54,974 nucleotides of DNA from DASVEE01 sp036399695 (GCA_036399695.1 DASWMP010000133.1:1-54974); one strand, 5' to 3'. Counted from the first letter of the stretch, positions 1 through 7,493 are shown. Notes: generated from the letters alone by a model not told the origin. Numbers and translations: made by a program.

Positions 1-29
1 CACCCGCGGGCACGCTGGCATTCAATGTG

Positions 30-51
30 GGACAGACACTCTTGTCTGTCT
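30..51. repeat. REP-like 22-bp palindrome, copy 1
   Basis: Arms GGACAGACA and TGTCTGTC(T) are separated by CTCT; only the outermost pair is mismatched. It is preceded by AATGT and lies beyond the 3' end of the ketosynthase gene. This is one of six copies in the window (others at 26683, 43883, 45888, 45949 and 54910). Confidence 0.85.
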
Positions 52-100
52 GCGCCCGCAGGCGCCGGTTTCTAATCAGGCCATCAGAGTGTGTGCGCTC

Positions 101-140
101 CGTTTTGAGACACCCTCCTTTCGCCACCGCACTCCGAGAT
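101..140 (+). repeat. Second dispersed repeat (TTTTGAGACACCCTCC...), copy 1
   Basis: About 40 bp that begin TTTTGAGACACCCTCC and end CGCCACCGCACTCC. A closely matching copy on the opposite strand lies at 54812-54852, and partial or diverged copies lie at 43712-43747 and 43973-43998. At both window ends and near 43.9 kb it lies within about 100 bp of the 22-bp palindrome, so the two may travel together. Nothing shows that it is coding. Confidence 0.7.
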
Positions 141-150
141 CGAGGGGCCT

Positions 151-1731
151 CTACTCCTCGTCCGTGTGGTTCCACGGGCGTGAGATCACGCAGGAGTTGA
201 TGCCGCCGATGCCCATCGAGAGCTTGCCGGTGTAGCCGCTGTCCATTTCGGTGCCGTCCGTCTGCACGAATCTGGCGGCGTGCACTTCCACGTCGGCGTG
301 CAGTTCGCCCTCGGTGAGCGGCACCGGGAACAGTTTCCCGCGGGCCATGCCGAGGTGCTGGGCGGTCAGCTCCCAGCCTCCGCCGACGGACATGCCGTGG
401 CCGAACGTCCCCTTGCGGGCGGTGAAGATCACGTCCGGGTGCAGCATCTCGAGCGAGTGCTCGATCTCCGTGGCGTCGCCCGGCGTGGCGGTGGCGTGCA
501 TGTCCCAGGTCTTGACGTCCGTCGCCTGGACCTCGCTCATCGCCGCGCGCATCGCGAGCTGCGGGCCGCCTTTCGACGGCGTGATGATGTGGTGTGCGTC
601 GGACGACGCGCCGATGCCGACGATCTCCATGCCCAGCGGCTGAAAGCCCTGCGCGCGCATCACGTCGGCGTCGCCGACGATCCAGACGCACGCGCCGCCG
701 GCGACATGCGTCCCCTTGAGCCCCGTCATCGGCCGCGACACTTCGGCGTCCGCGGAGACGACGTTCGCGTTGTAGAACGCGGAGAGCACCATCGGATGCG
801 GTGGCGGATCGGTCATGCCGACGACCACCGCCGTCGCTTCGCCGAGCTGGATCGCGTTCTCCGCCATCTTCAGGGCGATGCCGAACGACGCGCACGCCGC
901 GACCGGCGCGAACGCCGGCCCGACGATCTTGCCGATCATCGAGATCTGCGCCGCCGGGATGTTGGCAATGTTCCAGAGCAGGTTCGGCGACACGGCCGAC
1001 CACGGCTCCTCGGGGCAGCCGTATTTCTTGTTCAGCGCACGGATGCGGTTGAGCTTCTGCCGGATCGACGAGAGCTTGGCCGAGCCGGACGACGGCGGGA
1101 CCGGCTCTCCGTGGATGACGCGCGCTTCAGCGAGGTATTCGGCGAGCTGCTCGCTGCGCGGAAACCAGTACTCCTCCCACGCATGTTTGGCGTCGATCCA
1201 CTCCTCGGAGCCGACCGGCAGCTCGGCCGGGTTGCGCGGCGCATGCGGATCGGTCTCGCCGTCGAGGTGCTCGCGCAGCGGCTCGCAGCGCTCGGGGGCG
1301 GCCCAGAACTCGTTCCAGCGGCGCTGGGCCCGGTCGTAGCGGATCGCTTCCTCGTGCATCACCGTCACCTCGCCCAGGCCGGTGCCGACGTAGACGTGGC
1401 ACTTGGTGCCGAGCGACTGGAGGTACTGCTCGATGCTGGGGTTCTGGCCGAGGGATTGGATGAACGCGCCGAGGGCGTATTGCACCATCGGACCCATCTT
1501 GTCCTTGAGCTGCGAGAACTTGGCGGGAGGGAAACGCTCGTCGAACCAGGGGTGGTAGTTCTCGAACTCGAAGTCGGGGACGCCGACGAGGAAGTTCGAG
1601 GGGCCGAAGCCGGTGAAGGGGGTGAGCCAGGTGCCGGCGGTGGCGAGGTTTCGTTCGAACGCGTTGATGTCGGGCGATTTCGGTGCCACTACGCCCCAGC
1701 CGAAGATGCCCACTTTCCTGCGCTCAGCCAT
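151..1731 (-). CDS. Beta-ketoacyl-ACP synthase family protein with large insertion
   Basis: A thiolase-fold condensing enzyme expected to join an acyl chain to malonyl-ACP by decarboxylative Claisen condensation in fatty acid or polyketide-like synthesis. The Cys-His-His set is visible: Cys280 in VAACASFG, His412 in DMHATATPGD (the THGTGT-type motif), and Lys440/His445 in KGTFGHGMSVGG. At 526 residues it is about 110 longer than a FabF protein. The extra length lies around residues 128-240, a charged Trp/Glu-rich segment placed before the active-site Cys region. The start is the ATG at 1731; no clear ribosome site precedes it. No ACP, ketoreductase or acyltransferase gene is adjacent, so the product is unknown. 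It is divergent from the small lipoprotein gene. The family call is firm; the pathway is not known. Confidence 0.85.
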   Translation of the reverse strand: MAERRKVGIFGWGVVAPKSPDINAFERNLATAGTWLTPFTGFGPSNFLVGVPDFEFENYHPWFDERFPPAKFSQLKDKMGPMVQYALGAFIQSLGQNPSIEQYLQSLGTKCHVYVGTGLGEVTVMHEEAIRYDRAQRRWNEFWAAPERCEPLREHLDGETDPHAPRNPAELPVGSEEWIDAKHAWEEYWFPRSEQLAEYLAEARVIHGEPVPPSSGSAKLSSIRQKLNRIRALNKKYGCPEEPWSAVSPNLLWNIANIPAAQISMIGKIVGPAFAPVAACASFGIALKMAENAIQLGEATAVVVGMTDPPPHPMVLSAFYNANVVSADAEVSRPMTGLKGTHVAGGACVWIVGDADVMRAQGFQPLGMEIVGIGASSDAHHIITPSKGGPQLAMRAAMSEVQATDVKTWDMHATATPGDATEIEHSLEMLHPDVIFTARKGTFGHGMSVGGGWELTAQHLGMARGKLFPVPLTEGELHADVEVHAARFVQTDGTEMDSGYTGKLSMGIGGINSCVISRPWNHTDEE

Positions 1732-1826
1732 GGCGGCGCATTCTAATCGACCTCTCTACCTGTCAGGAAAATTGCATTAGGGACCCGGCGCGCCCGGCGC
1801 ACTCCGTTCGTTAAGGATCTGGTTCG
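1732..1826. promoter_or_regulatory. Divergent intergenic region between ketosynthase and lipoprotein genes
   Basis: A 95-bp gap between divergent starts must hold both promoters. An AAGGAT motif about nine bases before the ATG at 1827 is a plausible ribosome site for the lipoprotein. No convincing -35/-10 pair was found on either strand. Confidence 0.35.
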
Positions 1827-2138
1827 ATGCGTAATGTCCTGATGGTTGTGGTTCTGATGCTCGCGCTCTCCGCCTGCCCGAAGCGTGAAACGCCTGGCGG
1901 CTCCACCTCGACGGCTAACGAGACGATCGCTCCCGCCGCGAGTCAACCGGCCGACAATGGAACCGATGCGATGACCCAGACCGTCGAGCTGCAGGACGGC
2001 CGTCCGGAAGCCGAAGGGGGCGCCCTGACGACGCCGAATCCCGACGTCCGCACCGGCTCGCCCGCCGTCCCGCCGGCGACCGGCACGACCGCCACCACGG
2101 CCACGACCGGGACGACGTCCACGACGGCTACCCGGTGA
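1827..2138 (+). CDS. Small Thr-rich lipoprotein, function unknown
   Basis: A 103-residue predicted lipoprotein. It begins with a hydrophobic signal (residues 3-14) and a lipobox LSAC with Cys17 as the lipidation site. The mature part is low complexity, rich in Thr, Ala, Pro and Gly, and ends in repeated TATTA/TTST stretches, so it is probably disordered or a cell-envelope spacer. No catalytic motif is visible. The start is supported by the signal peptide and an AAGGAT motif upstream. The next gene begins ten bases after the stop, so the two are probably co-transcribed. I do not recognise a named family. Confidence 0.7.
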   Translation: MRNVLMVVVLMLALSACPKRETPGGSTSTANETIAPAASQPADNGTDAMTQTVELQDGRPEAEGGALTTPNPDVRTGSPAVPPATGTTATTATTGTTSTTATR

Positions 2139-2148
2139 CGTTCAGCCG

Positions 2149-3006
2149 ATGACCGGCGCGATCAGCGCTCTGTACGAGCCCCTCCTCGAACGGGATCACG
2201 AAGGGATCGAGGAGGCGGTGCGCGCATTCCGCGCCGATCACTCGTCGGAGGAGCTGTTCCTCGCCGTCACCCGCTTCGCCGTGCTGGCGTACGCGCCGGC
2301 GCAGCACGCGAAGCACGCGCTGCTCGCCTGTCTCGCCGCGTACGACCTGCGCGAGGCGCTGGGGGAGGAGCTCGACGATCTGCTGATCGAGTGCGCCTGC
2401 TACGTGGCGGACAGCCGGATGCCGTGGAGCGAGCCGCCGATCCTCGAGCCGCCGCCCGTCGACGGACCGGTCGAACTGCCGGAGCTGCGCGCGGCGATCG
2501 AGGAAGGCGACCGCCTCCGCGCGGAGCGCTGGCTGGCGGCGAACCTCGAGACCGCCGAACGCGACCTGCTCGAGCTCGCCCGCGGCACGGACGCGTTCCT
2601 CCTCGTGCACGCCGCCATGCGCCTGGCCGGCATCCTCGGCGAGCGCGGACGTTACGTCGTCTACCGCGTGGCGCTGTGGGAGGTCGTGGCCAACCGCGAG
2701 CCGGCGGACGTGCCGGACGATCTGGAGGCGCTGCTCGCGCGGGTGACGGAGGAGCAGGGCTCGATCGAGTCGGTGCACGACGTCTTCCTCTGGATCGCGG
2801 AGCACTGGGACGCGATTTCGGCTTCGCAATCTCCCGGTTCCGAGGACACGCCGCTGCCGCCGAGCTATTCGCTCGGACGCGACTACGCGCATACCCTCAT
2901 CGCCCACTCTCTGGCGCCGCGCATCCCGAACGCGCACATCCTGCTCGCGGCGGTGCGGCAAAATCTGGACAATGGGCCGGACTTTGAGGAGTGGAGCTTT
3001 GCTTGA
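2149..3006 (+). CDS. Conserved-looking hypothetical protein, alpha-helical
   Basis: A 285-residue soluble protein with no signal peptide or membrane segment. It is strongly helical in composition (long Ala/Leu/Glu/Arg stretches) and has a His-containing segment APAQHAKHALLACLAAYD near residues 64-80 and a second half with LARGTDAFLLVHAAMRLAG. These could line a pocket, but I cannot name the family. The gene starts ten bases after the lipoprotein stop. Its TGA overlaps the ATG of the next gene (TGATG at 3004-3008), which indicates translational coupling with the peptidase downstream. Function unknown. Confidence 0.7.
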   Translation: MTGAISALYEPLLERDHEGIEEAVRAFRADHSSEELFLAVTRFAVLAYAPAQHAKHALLACLAAYDLREALGEELDDLLIECACYVADSRMPWSEPPILEPPPVDGPVELPELRAAIEEGDRLRAERWLAANLETAERDLLELARGTDAFLLVHAAMRLAGILGERGRYVVYRVALWEVVANREPADVPDDLEALLARVTEEQGSIESVHDVFLWIAEHWDAISASQSPGSEDTPLPPSYSLGRDYAHTLIAHSLAPRIPNAHILLAAVRQNLDNGPDFEEWSFA

Positions 3007-4325
3007 TGGCAACGGCTCACGAAAGCGGGGGCCGGATGTCGAGCGTAGAGAAGAAGAACGCAGAACGCAGAGCGCAGAACGAAGAACGTAGAAAGCTCCG
3101 CTCGGCCTCTCCCGTCCTCTCTTCTGCGTTCTGCGTTCTGCGCTCTGCGTTCTGCGTTCTGGTTTTGTCGGCATGCGCCACCACGCGCCCCGCGGTCGCT
3201 CCTCCGCCGCCGCCGTCCTACGAATCCGCGATCGCCCAACAGCTCTCCCGCCCCGCCCTCCACGGCGCCATCTGGGGCATCCTGGTGGAAGACGAAGCCG
3301 GCCACGTGCTGTACGCCCGCAACGAGCACACGCTCTTCATGCCGGCCTCGAACCGCAAACTGTTCGCCGCTGCGACGATCGTCAACTGTCTCGGTCTCGG
3401 CGCGCGGATTCCGACGGAGCTCTGGCTGGACGGCGAGGACGTCGTCCTCAAAGGCTACGGCGATCCGTCGCTCGGCTCCTGGCGCTACGGGCGCGAAGAC
3501 GACCTCACGGAGCTCGCCGACCTCCTGCTCGGTCGCGGCGTGACGCGCGTCCGCGACGTGGTGGCGGATGTCTCCGCCTACGACCGCGTCACCATTCCCG
3601 GTAGCTGGAAGTACGGGAATCTCGGCTACGACTACGCCGCGCCGGTCGACGCGCTTGCATGGGGAGAAAACGAGATCCCGACCGACCGCGCCGTCGCTGA
3701 TCCGGCTCTCCACGCGGCCAACGCGCTGCGCGGCGCGCTCGTCTCGCGCGGCATCGATGTGGGGAGTGTGCGGGTGCAGAGTGAGCCCCGTACGTACACC
3801 ACGCGTCTCGCCACCATCGACTCGCCGTTCGTCTCGCACCTGCTCACGACGGTCCTGAAGAACAGCCACAACCTGTACACGGAGATGCTGTTCAAACGCA
3901 CCGGCAACGGCACGTACGGCGAAGCCTTCGCCGGCGAGCAGTCGATGCTGCTGCAGGAGGCAGGCATCGCTCGCGGAGAAGCACGGTTTGCCGACGGCTC
4001 CGGCCTGTCGCCGGACGATCTCGTCACGCCCGCCGCCATCATCCGCATCCTCCGCTGGATGAACGACCCGGCCCGCCGCGGCACCTGGTGGACGCTGCTC
4101 GCCCAGCCGAACAACGAAGGCACCCTGCGCCGCCGGTTAGTGCCGCTCGAGCACCGCCTCCGCGCCAAGACCGGCACGATCAACGGCGTGAACGCCCTGA
4201 GCGGCATCATCAGGATGCCGGACGGCTCACACAGGTACTTCAGCGTGATCGTGAATCACCACCTGGATGATGGGGATATCGCCGTGGAAGCGATTGACGC
4301 CATCGTGAGCGAGCTCGCGCGGTAG
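3006..4325 (+). CDS. D-alanyl-D-alanine carboxypeptidase/endopeptidase, PBP4 (S13) family, lipoprotein
   Basis: A peptidoglycan hydrolase of the penicillin-binding S13 family, expected to trim or cleave D-Ala crosslinks outside the inner membrane. The three motifs are present, counted from the ATG at 3006: SxxK as SNRK with Ser115, SxN as SHN at 287-289, and KTG at 388-390. The SxxK-SxN spacing (172) is shorter than in E. coli PBP4, so the inserted domains are reduced. The chosen ATG overlaps the previous stop (TGATG); in-frame ATGs also occur at 2991 and 3036. A lipobox LSAC with Cys57 follows a hydrophobic run SAFCVLRSAFCVLVLSAC. That run is encoded by the right arm of a 27-bp palindrome (3055-3160), so the signal sequence appears to derive from repeat DNA. 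Enzyme family certain, N-terminus less so. Confidence 0.88.
   Translation: MATAHESGGRMSSVEKKNAERRAQNEERRKLRSASPVLSSAFCVLRSAFCVLVLSACATTRPAVAPPPPPSYESAIAQQLSRPALHGAIWGILVEDEAGHVLYARNEHTLFMPASNRKLFAAATIVNCLGLGARIPTELWLDGEDVVLKGYGDPSLGSWRYGREDDLTELADLLLGRGVTRVRDVVADVSAYDRVTIPGSWKYGNLGYDYAAPVDALAWGENEIPTDRAVADPALHAANALRGALVSRGIDVGSVRVQSEPRTYTTRLATIDSPFVSHLLTTVLKNSHNLYTEMLFKRTGNGTYGEAFAGEQSMLLQEAGIARGEARFADGSGLSPDDLVTPAAIIRILRWMNDPARRGTWWTLLAQPNNEGTLRRRLVPLEHRLRAKTGTINGVNALSGIIRMPDGSHRYFSVIVNHHLDDGDIAVEAIDAIVSELAR
3055..3160. repeat. Long inverted repeat of tandem GCAGAAC units inside peptidase 5' end
   Basis: The left arm 3055-3081 and the right arm 3134-3160 are exact reverse complements over 27 bases, built from AGAACGC units including one shared GAGCG variant. 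The 52-base loop is unrelated sequence. The element lies wholly within the reading frame that begins at 3006, and the right arm encodes hydrophobic Phe-Cys-Val-Leu repeats just before the lipobox. Confidence 0.9.
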
Positions 4326-4418
4326 GGGAGAACGATGGGACCTATGGGACCGATAGGACCTATGGGGCTTATGTGGCGCCGGGTTTTGCCATAGGTCCCA
4401 TAGGTCCTATCGTCTCCC
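4326..4418. terminator. Boundary palindrome (GGACCTAT type) between convergent genes
   Basis: The left arm (about 4326-4356) and right arm (4389-4418) pair over about 27 of 30 positions with one bulge. They are built from units such as ATGGGACCT and ATAGGACC. The left arm begins directly after the peptidase stop (4323-4325) and the right arm ends four bases before the last base of the opposing hydrolase gene (4422). It occupies essentially the whole space between the two stop codons and could end transcription from both sides, although no U-run follows the stem. Confidence 0.75.
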
Positions 4419-4421
4419 AAC

Positions 4422-5900
4422 TCACTTCTTCACGAACCGCTGCCCGAACACCGTCAGCTCCCCGATGTCACCATCCGGATCGGTCGTGAACCTCACGGCT
4501 TCATCGACATCCGCCAGTTCATCGACCGCCAGGAAGGTGTCGTAGTGGTAGTGCACCAGCGGGATCGCCAGGCGGCTCCAGCGCAGCACGAGCGCTTCAT
4601 CCTCCACCGCGATGGTGAGCTCACCGTACGCGCGGCTCTCGTAGGTTCCGGCATACGCCGAGAGGTCGTGCGATGGCGTGGTGTCGGGCTGCCGTTTCGC
4701 TTCGCGTTCGGAGCGCGCTTTTTCCGCCTCCATCTCCGCCTTGCGGTCGAGCGCGAGGTAATACGCGTTCCAGTCGCGCGACGGTTTCCCGAGCAGCAGG
4801 TCGCTCAGCGCGTTGCGCAGCGCGACCGTCGCGTAGCTGCGGCCGACGTTGATCAGCACCACGAAGCCGGCGTTCTGTTTCGGCAGCAGGTCGACGTGGG
4901 TCCGGAAGCCGTTCAGCGAGCCGGAGTGCGAGACCAGCAGCTCGCCTTTGTAGTCCTGCACCACCCAGCCCATGCCGTAGGCCTCGAGCAGCGTCTCCGG
5001 ATTCGACTCCTTCGTCGAGCCTTCGACGCGGATCACCGTCTGCGGCGTTTTGGTCTCGTTCAACGCTTCCGTGGAGACCAGGCGCTGCCCGTCGAAGACG
5101 CCGTTGCCAAGGTGGAACCGGAGCCAGTTGGCCATGTCGCGCGCGGTCGACTTCACCGCGCCGCCGGCACCGAGCGTCTTGGTGTCGATCGGCGCCTGCA
5201 CGACAGGCCGCTGCTGTGTGCGGTCGAAGCGGTAGCCGGTGGCGTGCTCGCTCTTGGTGAGCTCCTCGTCCTCCGTGATCGTGCGCGTCATGGAGAGGGG
5301 GCCGAAGATGCGCGTGCGCACGAAGTCGTCCCACGGCATCCCTGACGCGTGCGCCACCGCCTCGCCGGCGGCGATGAACATGATGTTGTGGTAGCCGTAG
5401 CCGCTGCGGAAGCCGCGTGCCGGCGCGACCTGGCCGATGCGGCGCAGCACTTCTTCGCGCGACCAGGGGGAGTTGTCCCACAGCTCGTCGTGCCGGCCCA
5501 GGCCCGTGCGGTGGGAGACGACGTCGCGCAGCGTCACCATCGAATCGACGCAGGGGTCGTCGAAGCGGAGGTACTCGACGTGCTTCCGCACCGGGTCGTC
5601 CCACTTCAGCTTCTTCTCGTCGACCAGCATGGCCATCGCCGTCGTGGTGAACGCCTTGGAGGTCGACGCGATCTGGAAGAGCGTGTCTGGCGTGACGGCC
5701 TCGCCGCCCAGCTCGCGGACGCCGTAGCCCTTCACCAGGACCACTTTGTCATCCCGCACGATGGCGATCGCCGCACCGGGGATCTGCCACGCTCTCAGCG
5801 TCTCGTTGACGATCCGGTCGACCGCACGGGGATCGACAACCTGAGCCTCAGCGACGGCAGCGGCGAGAAGAAGAAGGAGAGCGAACCAGACTCTGCGCAT
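4422..5900 (-). CDS. Exported serine hydrolase, beta-lactamase (class C-like) fold, with DUF3471-like tail
   Basis: A serine hydrolase of the PF00144 type (beta-lactamase, DD-peptidase and esterase relatives) acting outside the cytoplasm. Residues 1-19 form a signal peptide ending AEAQ. The motifs are Ser79-x-x-Lys82 (STSK), Tyr170-x-Asn172 (YHN) and HSG at 325-327 in place of KTG, as is usual for the esterase-like branch. Residues from about 410 to the end (AYAGTYESRAYGELTIAV) look like a DUF3471 beta domain. The length of 492 residues is normal for this two-domain form. It is convergent with the PBP4-like gene and downstream of a repressor gene on the same strand, with a repeat element in between. 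The substrate cannot be read from sequence; true beta-lactamase activity is not implied. Confidence 0.88.
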   Translation of the reverse strand: MRRVWFALLLLLAAAVAEAQVVDPRAVDRIVNETLRAWQIPGAAIAIVRDDKVVLVKGYGVRELGGEAVTPDTLFQIASTSKAFTTTAMAMLVDEKKLKWDDPVRKHVEYLRFDDPCVDSMVTLRDVVSHRTGLGRHDELWDNSPWSREEVLRRIGQVAPARGFRSGYGYHNIMFIAAGEAVAHASGMPWDDFVRTRIFGPLSMTRTITEDEELTKSEHATGYRFDRTQQRPVVQAPIDTKTLGAGGAVKSTARDMANWLRFHLGNGVFDGQRLVSTEALNETKTPQTVIRVEGSTKESNPETLLEAYGMGWVVQDYKGELLVSHSGSLNGFRTHVDLLPKQNAGFVVLINVGRSYATVALRNALSDLLLGKPSRDWNAYYLALDRKAEMEAEKARSEREAKRQPDTTPSHDLSAYAGTYESRAYGELTIAVEDEALVLRWSRLAIPLVHYHYDTFLAVDELADVDEAVRFTTDPDGDIGELTVFGQRFVKK

Positions 5901-5930
5901 GCGGCCGCCATGTTAAGCATGTTGCCGGGA

Positions 5931-6052
5931 TTCGTTGTTCGTTTTCCGTTGTCCGTTTTCCGTTGTCCGTGCTTCGCTACGCGGACGCGCGCCGAGCGCA
6001 GCACGGACAACGAGCAACGGACAAGAGCAACGGACAAGAGCAACGGACAACG
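5931..6052. repeat. Inverted repeat of CGGACAA / TTGTCCG units between two minus-strand genes
   Basis: The left part 5931-5972 carries CGTTGTCCGTTTTC units and the right part 6001-6052 carries CGGACAACGAGCAA and CGGACAAGAGCAA units. The innermost 12 bases of each arm (5961-5972 and 6001-6012, GCACGGACAACG on one strand) are exact complements; outer units pair imperfectly. It fills the gap between the end of the XRE gene (6058) and the start of the hydrolase gene (5900). Confidence 0.8.
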
Positions 6053-6057
6053 CGCGT

Positions 6058-6894
6058 CTACGCTCCGGTGCGCTCGGCGCGGATGATCTGATTCACCGCG
6101 GCCATGACCTTCAGCGAACGCTTCGTCTTGCCGACCGTGACTTCGGCGAGACCGTTCGACATCAGTGCCTTCTTCCCATGCTTCTGCCACCAGCGGCCGA
6201 CGTACACCAGCTCGCCGATGGTCGCGAGTACCAGCTCGCCGTTGGCGGCGCGGCCGCGGGGGCGCATCTCGACGATGAGGATGTCGCCGTCTTCGATCCC
6301 CTGATCCTGCAGCTCGGTGCCGCGTGCGCGGTAGACCACCTCGTCTTCTTCGACGAGCGACGAAGGCAGGATGATCCACTCCTTCTTCGTGGCGTCGACG
6401 GGCTGCCCGTGGCGCAGTTCGCCGGCCGTTTCGATCCGTGAAGCCTCGGCCTGATCGCGGAGCGTGCGGGGGCCCGCATTGGCCGCAGGACGGACGTCGA
6501 GGTAGCGGATCGGCATGCGGGGAAACGTGAGCACCACGGCCGTGCCGGACGAGGTGGCACCGCTCAACGGCGTGGTGTTGCCGCCGAGGATGCCTTCGAT
6601 GTCGGCGAGCCGGGATTGCGCGCGCATCGTTTCCTCGCGGGCTTCGCGGAGCGTGTCGGCGAGGAGGGCCATGTTGACTGCCCCTTTCGCTTCGCCCGGT
6701 CTGAGGTGGACGTTACCGAGGGGGATGTCCGTCAGGTCGAGCACGGAGGCGACCTTCTGGAGGACCAGGATGGAGACGTTGGCCCCTTTCTCCAGAGCGG
6801 CGAGATGCCTCCGGCTGACGCCGGCGAGGCGGGCGAGTTTGGCTTGCGTGAAGCCCTTCTTGAGGCGCTGGTCGCGAACTGTATGGCCTAGCAT
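6058..6894 (-). CDS. XRE-family regulator with LexA/S24-like C-terminal domain lacking the Ser-Lys dyad
   Basis: A DNA-binding repressor-like protein of 278 residues. Residues 5-55 form an XRE helix-turn-helix (FTQAKLARLAGVSRRHLAAL). Residues 172-248 resemble the LexA/CI-type S24 fold: RARGTELQDQGIEDGDILIVE followed by GELVLATIGELVYVGRWW. In active S24 proteins the first motif carries G-x-S-M and the second V-K-R; here they read G-T-E-L and V-G-R. The nucleophile Ser and the general-base Lys are both missing, so RecA-stimulated self-cleavage is unlikely. A near-perfect 18-bp palindrome ends ten bases upstream of the ATG, which suggests autoregulation. It may sense a ligand or dimerise through the C-terminal domain. 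The target beyond its own promoter is unknown. Confidence 0.8.
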   Translation of the reverse strand: MLGHTVRDQRLKKGFTQAKLARLAGVSRRHLAALEKGANVSILVLQKVASVLDLTDIPLGNVHLRPGEAKGAVNMALLADTLREAREETMRAQSRLADIEGILGGNTTPLSGATSSGTAVVLTFPRMPIRYLDVRPAANAGPRTLRDQAEASRIETAGELRHGQPVDATKKEWIILPSSLVEEDEVVYRARGTELQDQGIEDGDILIVEMRPRGRAANGELVLATIGELVYVGRWWQKHGKKALMSNGLAEVTVGKTKRSLKVMAAVNQIIRAERTGA

Positions 6895-6903
6895 GAGTGT
6901 CTA

Positions 6904-6921
6904 AGTAACTTATAGGTTACT
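6904..6921. promoter_or_regulatory. Probable operator: 18-bp palindrome AGTAACTTATAGGTTACT
   Basis: Sixteen of eighteen positions are symmetric (AGTAAC-YTATAR-GTTACT). It lies nine bases upstream of the start codon of the XRE/S24-like gene in a locally A+T-rich patch, where a bound dimer would block transcription or ribosome access. This is typical of an autoregulated repressor, but binding is inferred. Confidence 0.6.
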
Positions 6922-7227
6922 GATCGTTCTGGAATTGGGCAAGAAAAGTTGTTGCTCGATTTAAAAACGGGGGAGTCCCGGCGCTCGCGGAGTGCGGATA
7001 CTCAGCGCGCCAAATCCAGGGGCACAACCACGTCCATCAACACGACGACACTCTCGCACACGGAGTGACGTGAAAGCGCATTTTCCACCCTTTGTAGAAG
7101 GTACGGAAAAGCGACGCGCGGGGCGAGGCTCTTCAGGGTGGAGAATCTACAAGTTCTGTAGCTGCTGAAACTTGCGACGTATCCTGCCCTCATGAAGGGC
7201 GGTGAAGACGATATCTGCACGTGTGCA
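6922..7227. other. Gene-free divergent region with a pseudoknot-like pairing pattern
   Basis: No reading frame here is convincing; a 72-codon minus-strand frame at 7002-7220 lacks any recognisable feature. Two adjacent segments at 7081-7098 can pair with two adjacent segments at 7135-7152 in an A-B-A'-B' order (TTTTCCACCCT with AGGGTGGAGAA, 10 of 11; TTGTAGA with TCTACAA, 7 of 7). CTACA/TGTAG at 7147-7161 is an alternative local hairpin. It could be part of a leader or small RNA, or chance. Confidence 0.3.
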
Positions 7228-7257
7228 TTGACATCTATCCTGCACTCGCACTAAGAT
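7228..7257 (+). promoter_or_regulatory. Sigma-70-like promoter of the small XRE gene
   Basis: TTGACA at 7228-7233 (perfect -35), an 18-bp spacer and TAAGAT at 7252-7257 (4 of 6 for -10). Transcription would begin near 7264, leaving only about eight bases before the ATG at 7272, so the message may be nearly leaderless. Confidence 0.55.
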
Positions 7258-7270
7258 GCAAGATGTTGCA
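7257..7270. promoter_or_regulatory. Possible operator TGCAAgatgTTGCA
   Basis: A perfect inverted repeat (five-base arms, four-base centre) that touches the predicted -10 and ends one base before the ATG of the small XRE gene. Its position fits autorepression by that small helix-turn-helix protein. Inferred from position and symmetry only. Confidence 0.4.
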
Positions 7271-7271
7271 C

Positions 7272-7493
7272 ATGACGACACGTCTCGAAGCATTTCTCAA
7301 GGCCCGGGGGATCAAGCCTGCGCACCTCGCGCGGGAGTCGGGGTACAGCCGCCAGCATCTGTTGCGGATACGGATGGGGCGGATGGAGCCGACGCGGCGC
7401 TGCATTGCGGCGATCGTGTCGGCATGCCGGCGACTTTCGCGCGAGCCTGTCCGGGCGGCGGATCTGTTCGATCTCGATGGGGAGGAGCGGTAA
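7272..7493 (+). CDS. Small XRE-like helix-turn-helix protein
   Basis: A 73-residue protein that is almost entirely one helix-turn-helix domain: LARESGYSRQHLLRIRMG fits helices 2 and 3 of the Cro/CI fold. I chose the ATG at 7272 (MTTRLEAFLKARG) because it follows a good promoter; upstream in-frame ATGs at 7221 and 7263 would place the start within or before that promoter. It is divergent from the larger XRE/S24-like gene at 6894, and sixteen bases upstream of a response-regulator gene, with which it is probably co-transcribed. Likely a Cro-like partner or autorepressor. Confidence 0.7.
   Translation: MTTRLEAFLKARGIKPAHLARESGYSRQHLLRIRMGRMEPTRRCIAAIVSACRRLSREPVRAADLFDLDGEER

Noticed and set aside
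4422..5900. Antibiotic-resistance beta-lactamase
   Set aside because: It has the SxxK and YxN motifs but HSG in place of KTG and a DUF3471-like tail, which fits the wider esterase/peptidase group; no support for resistance.
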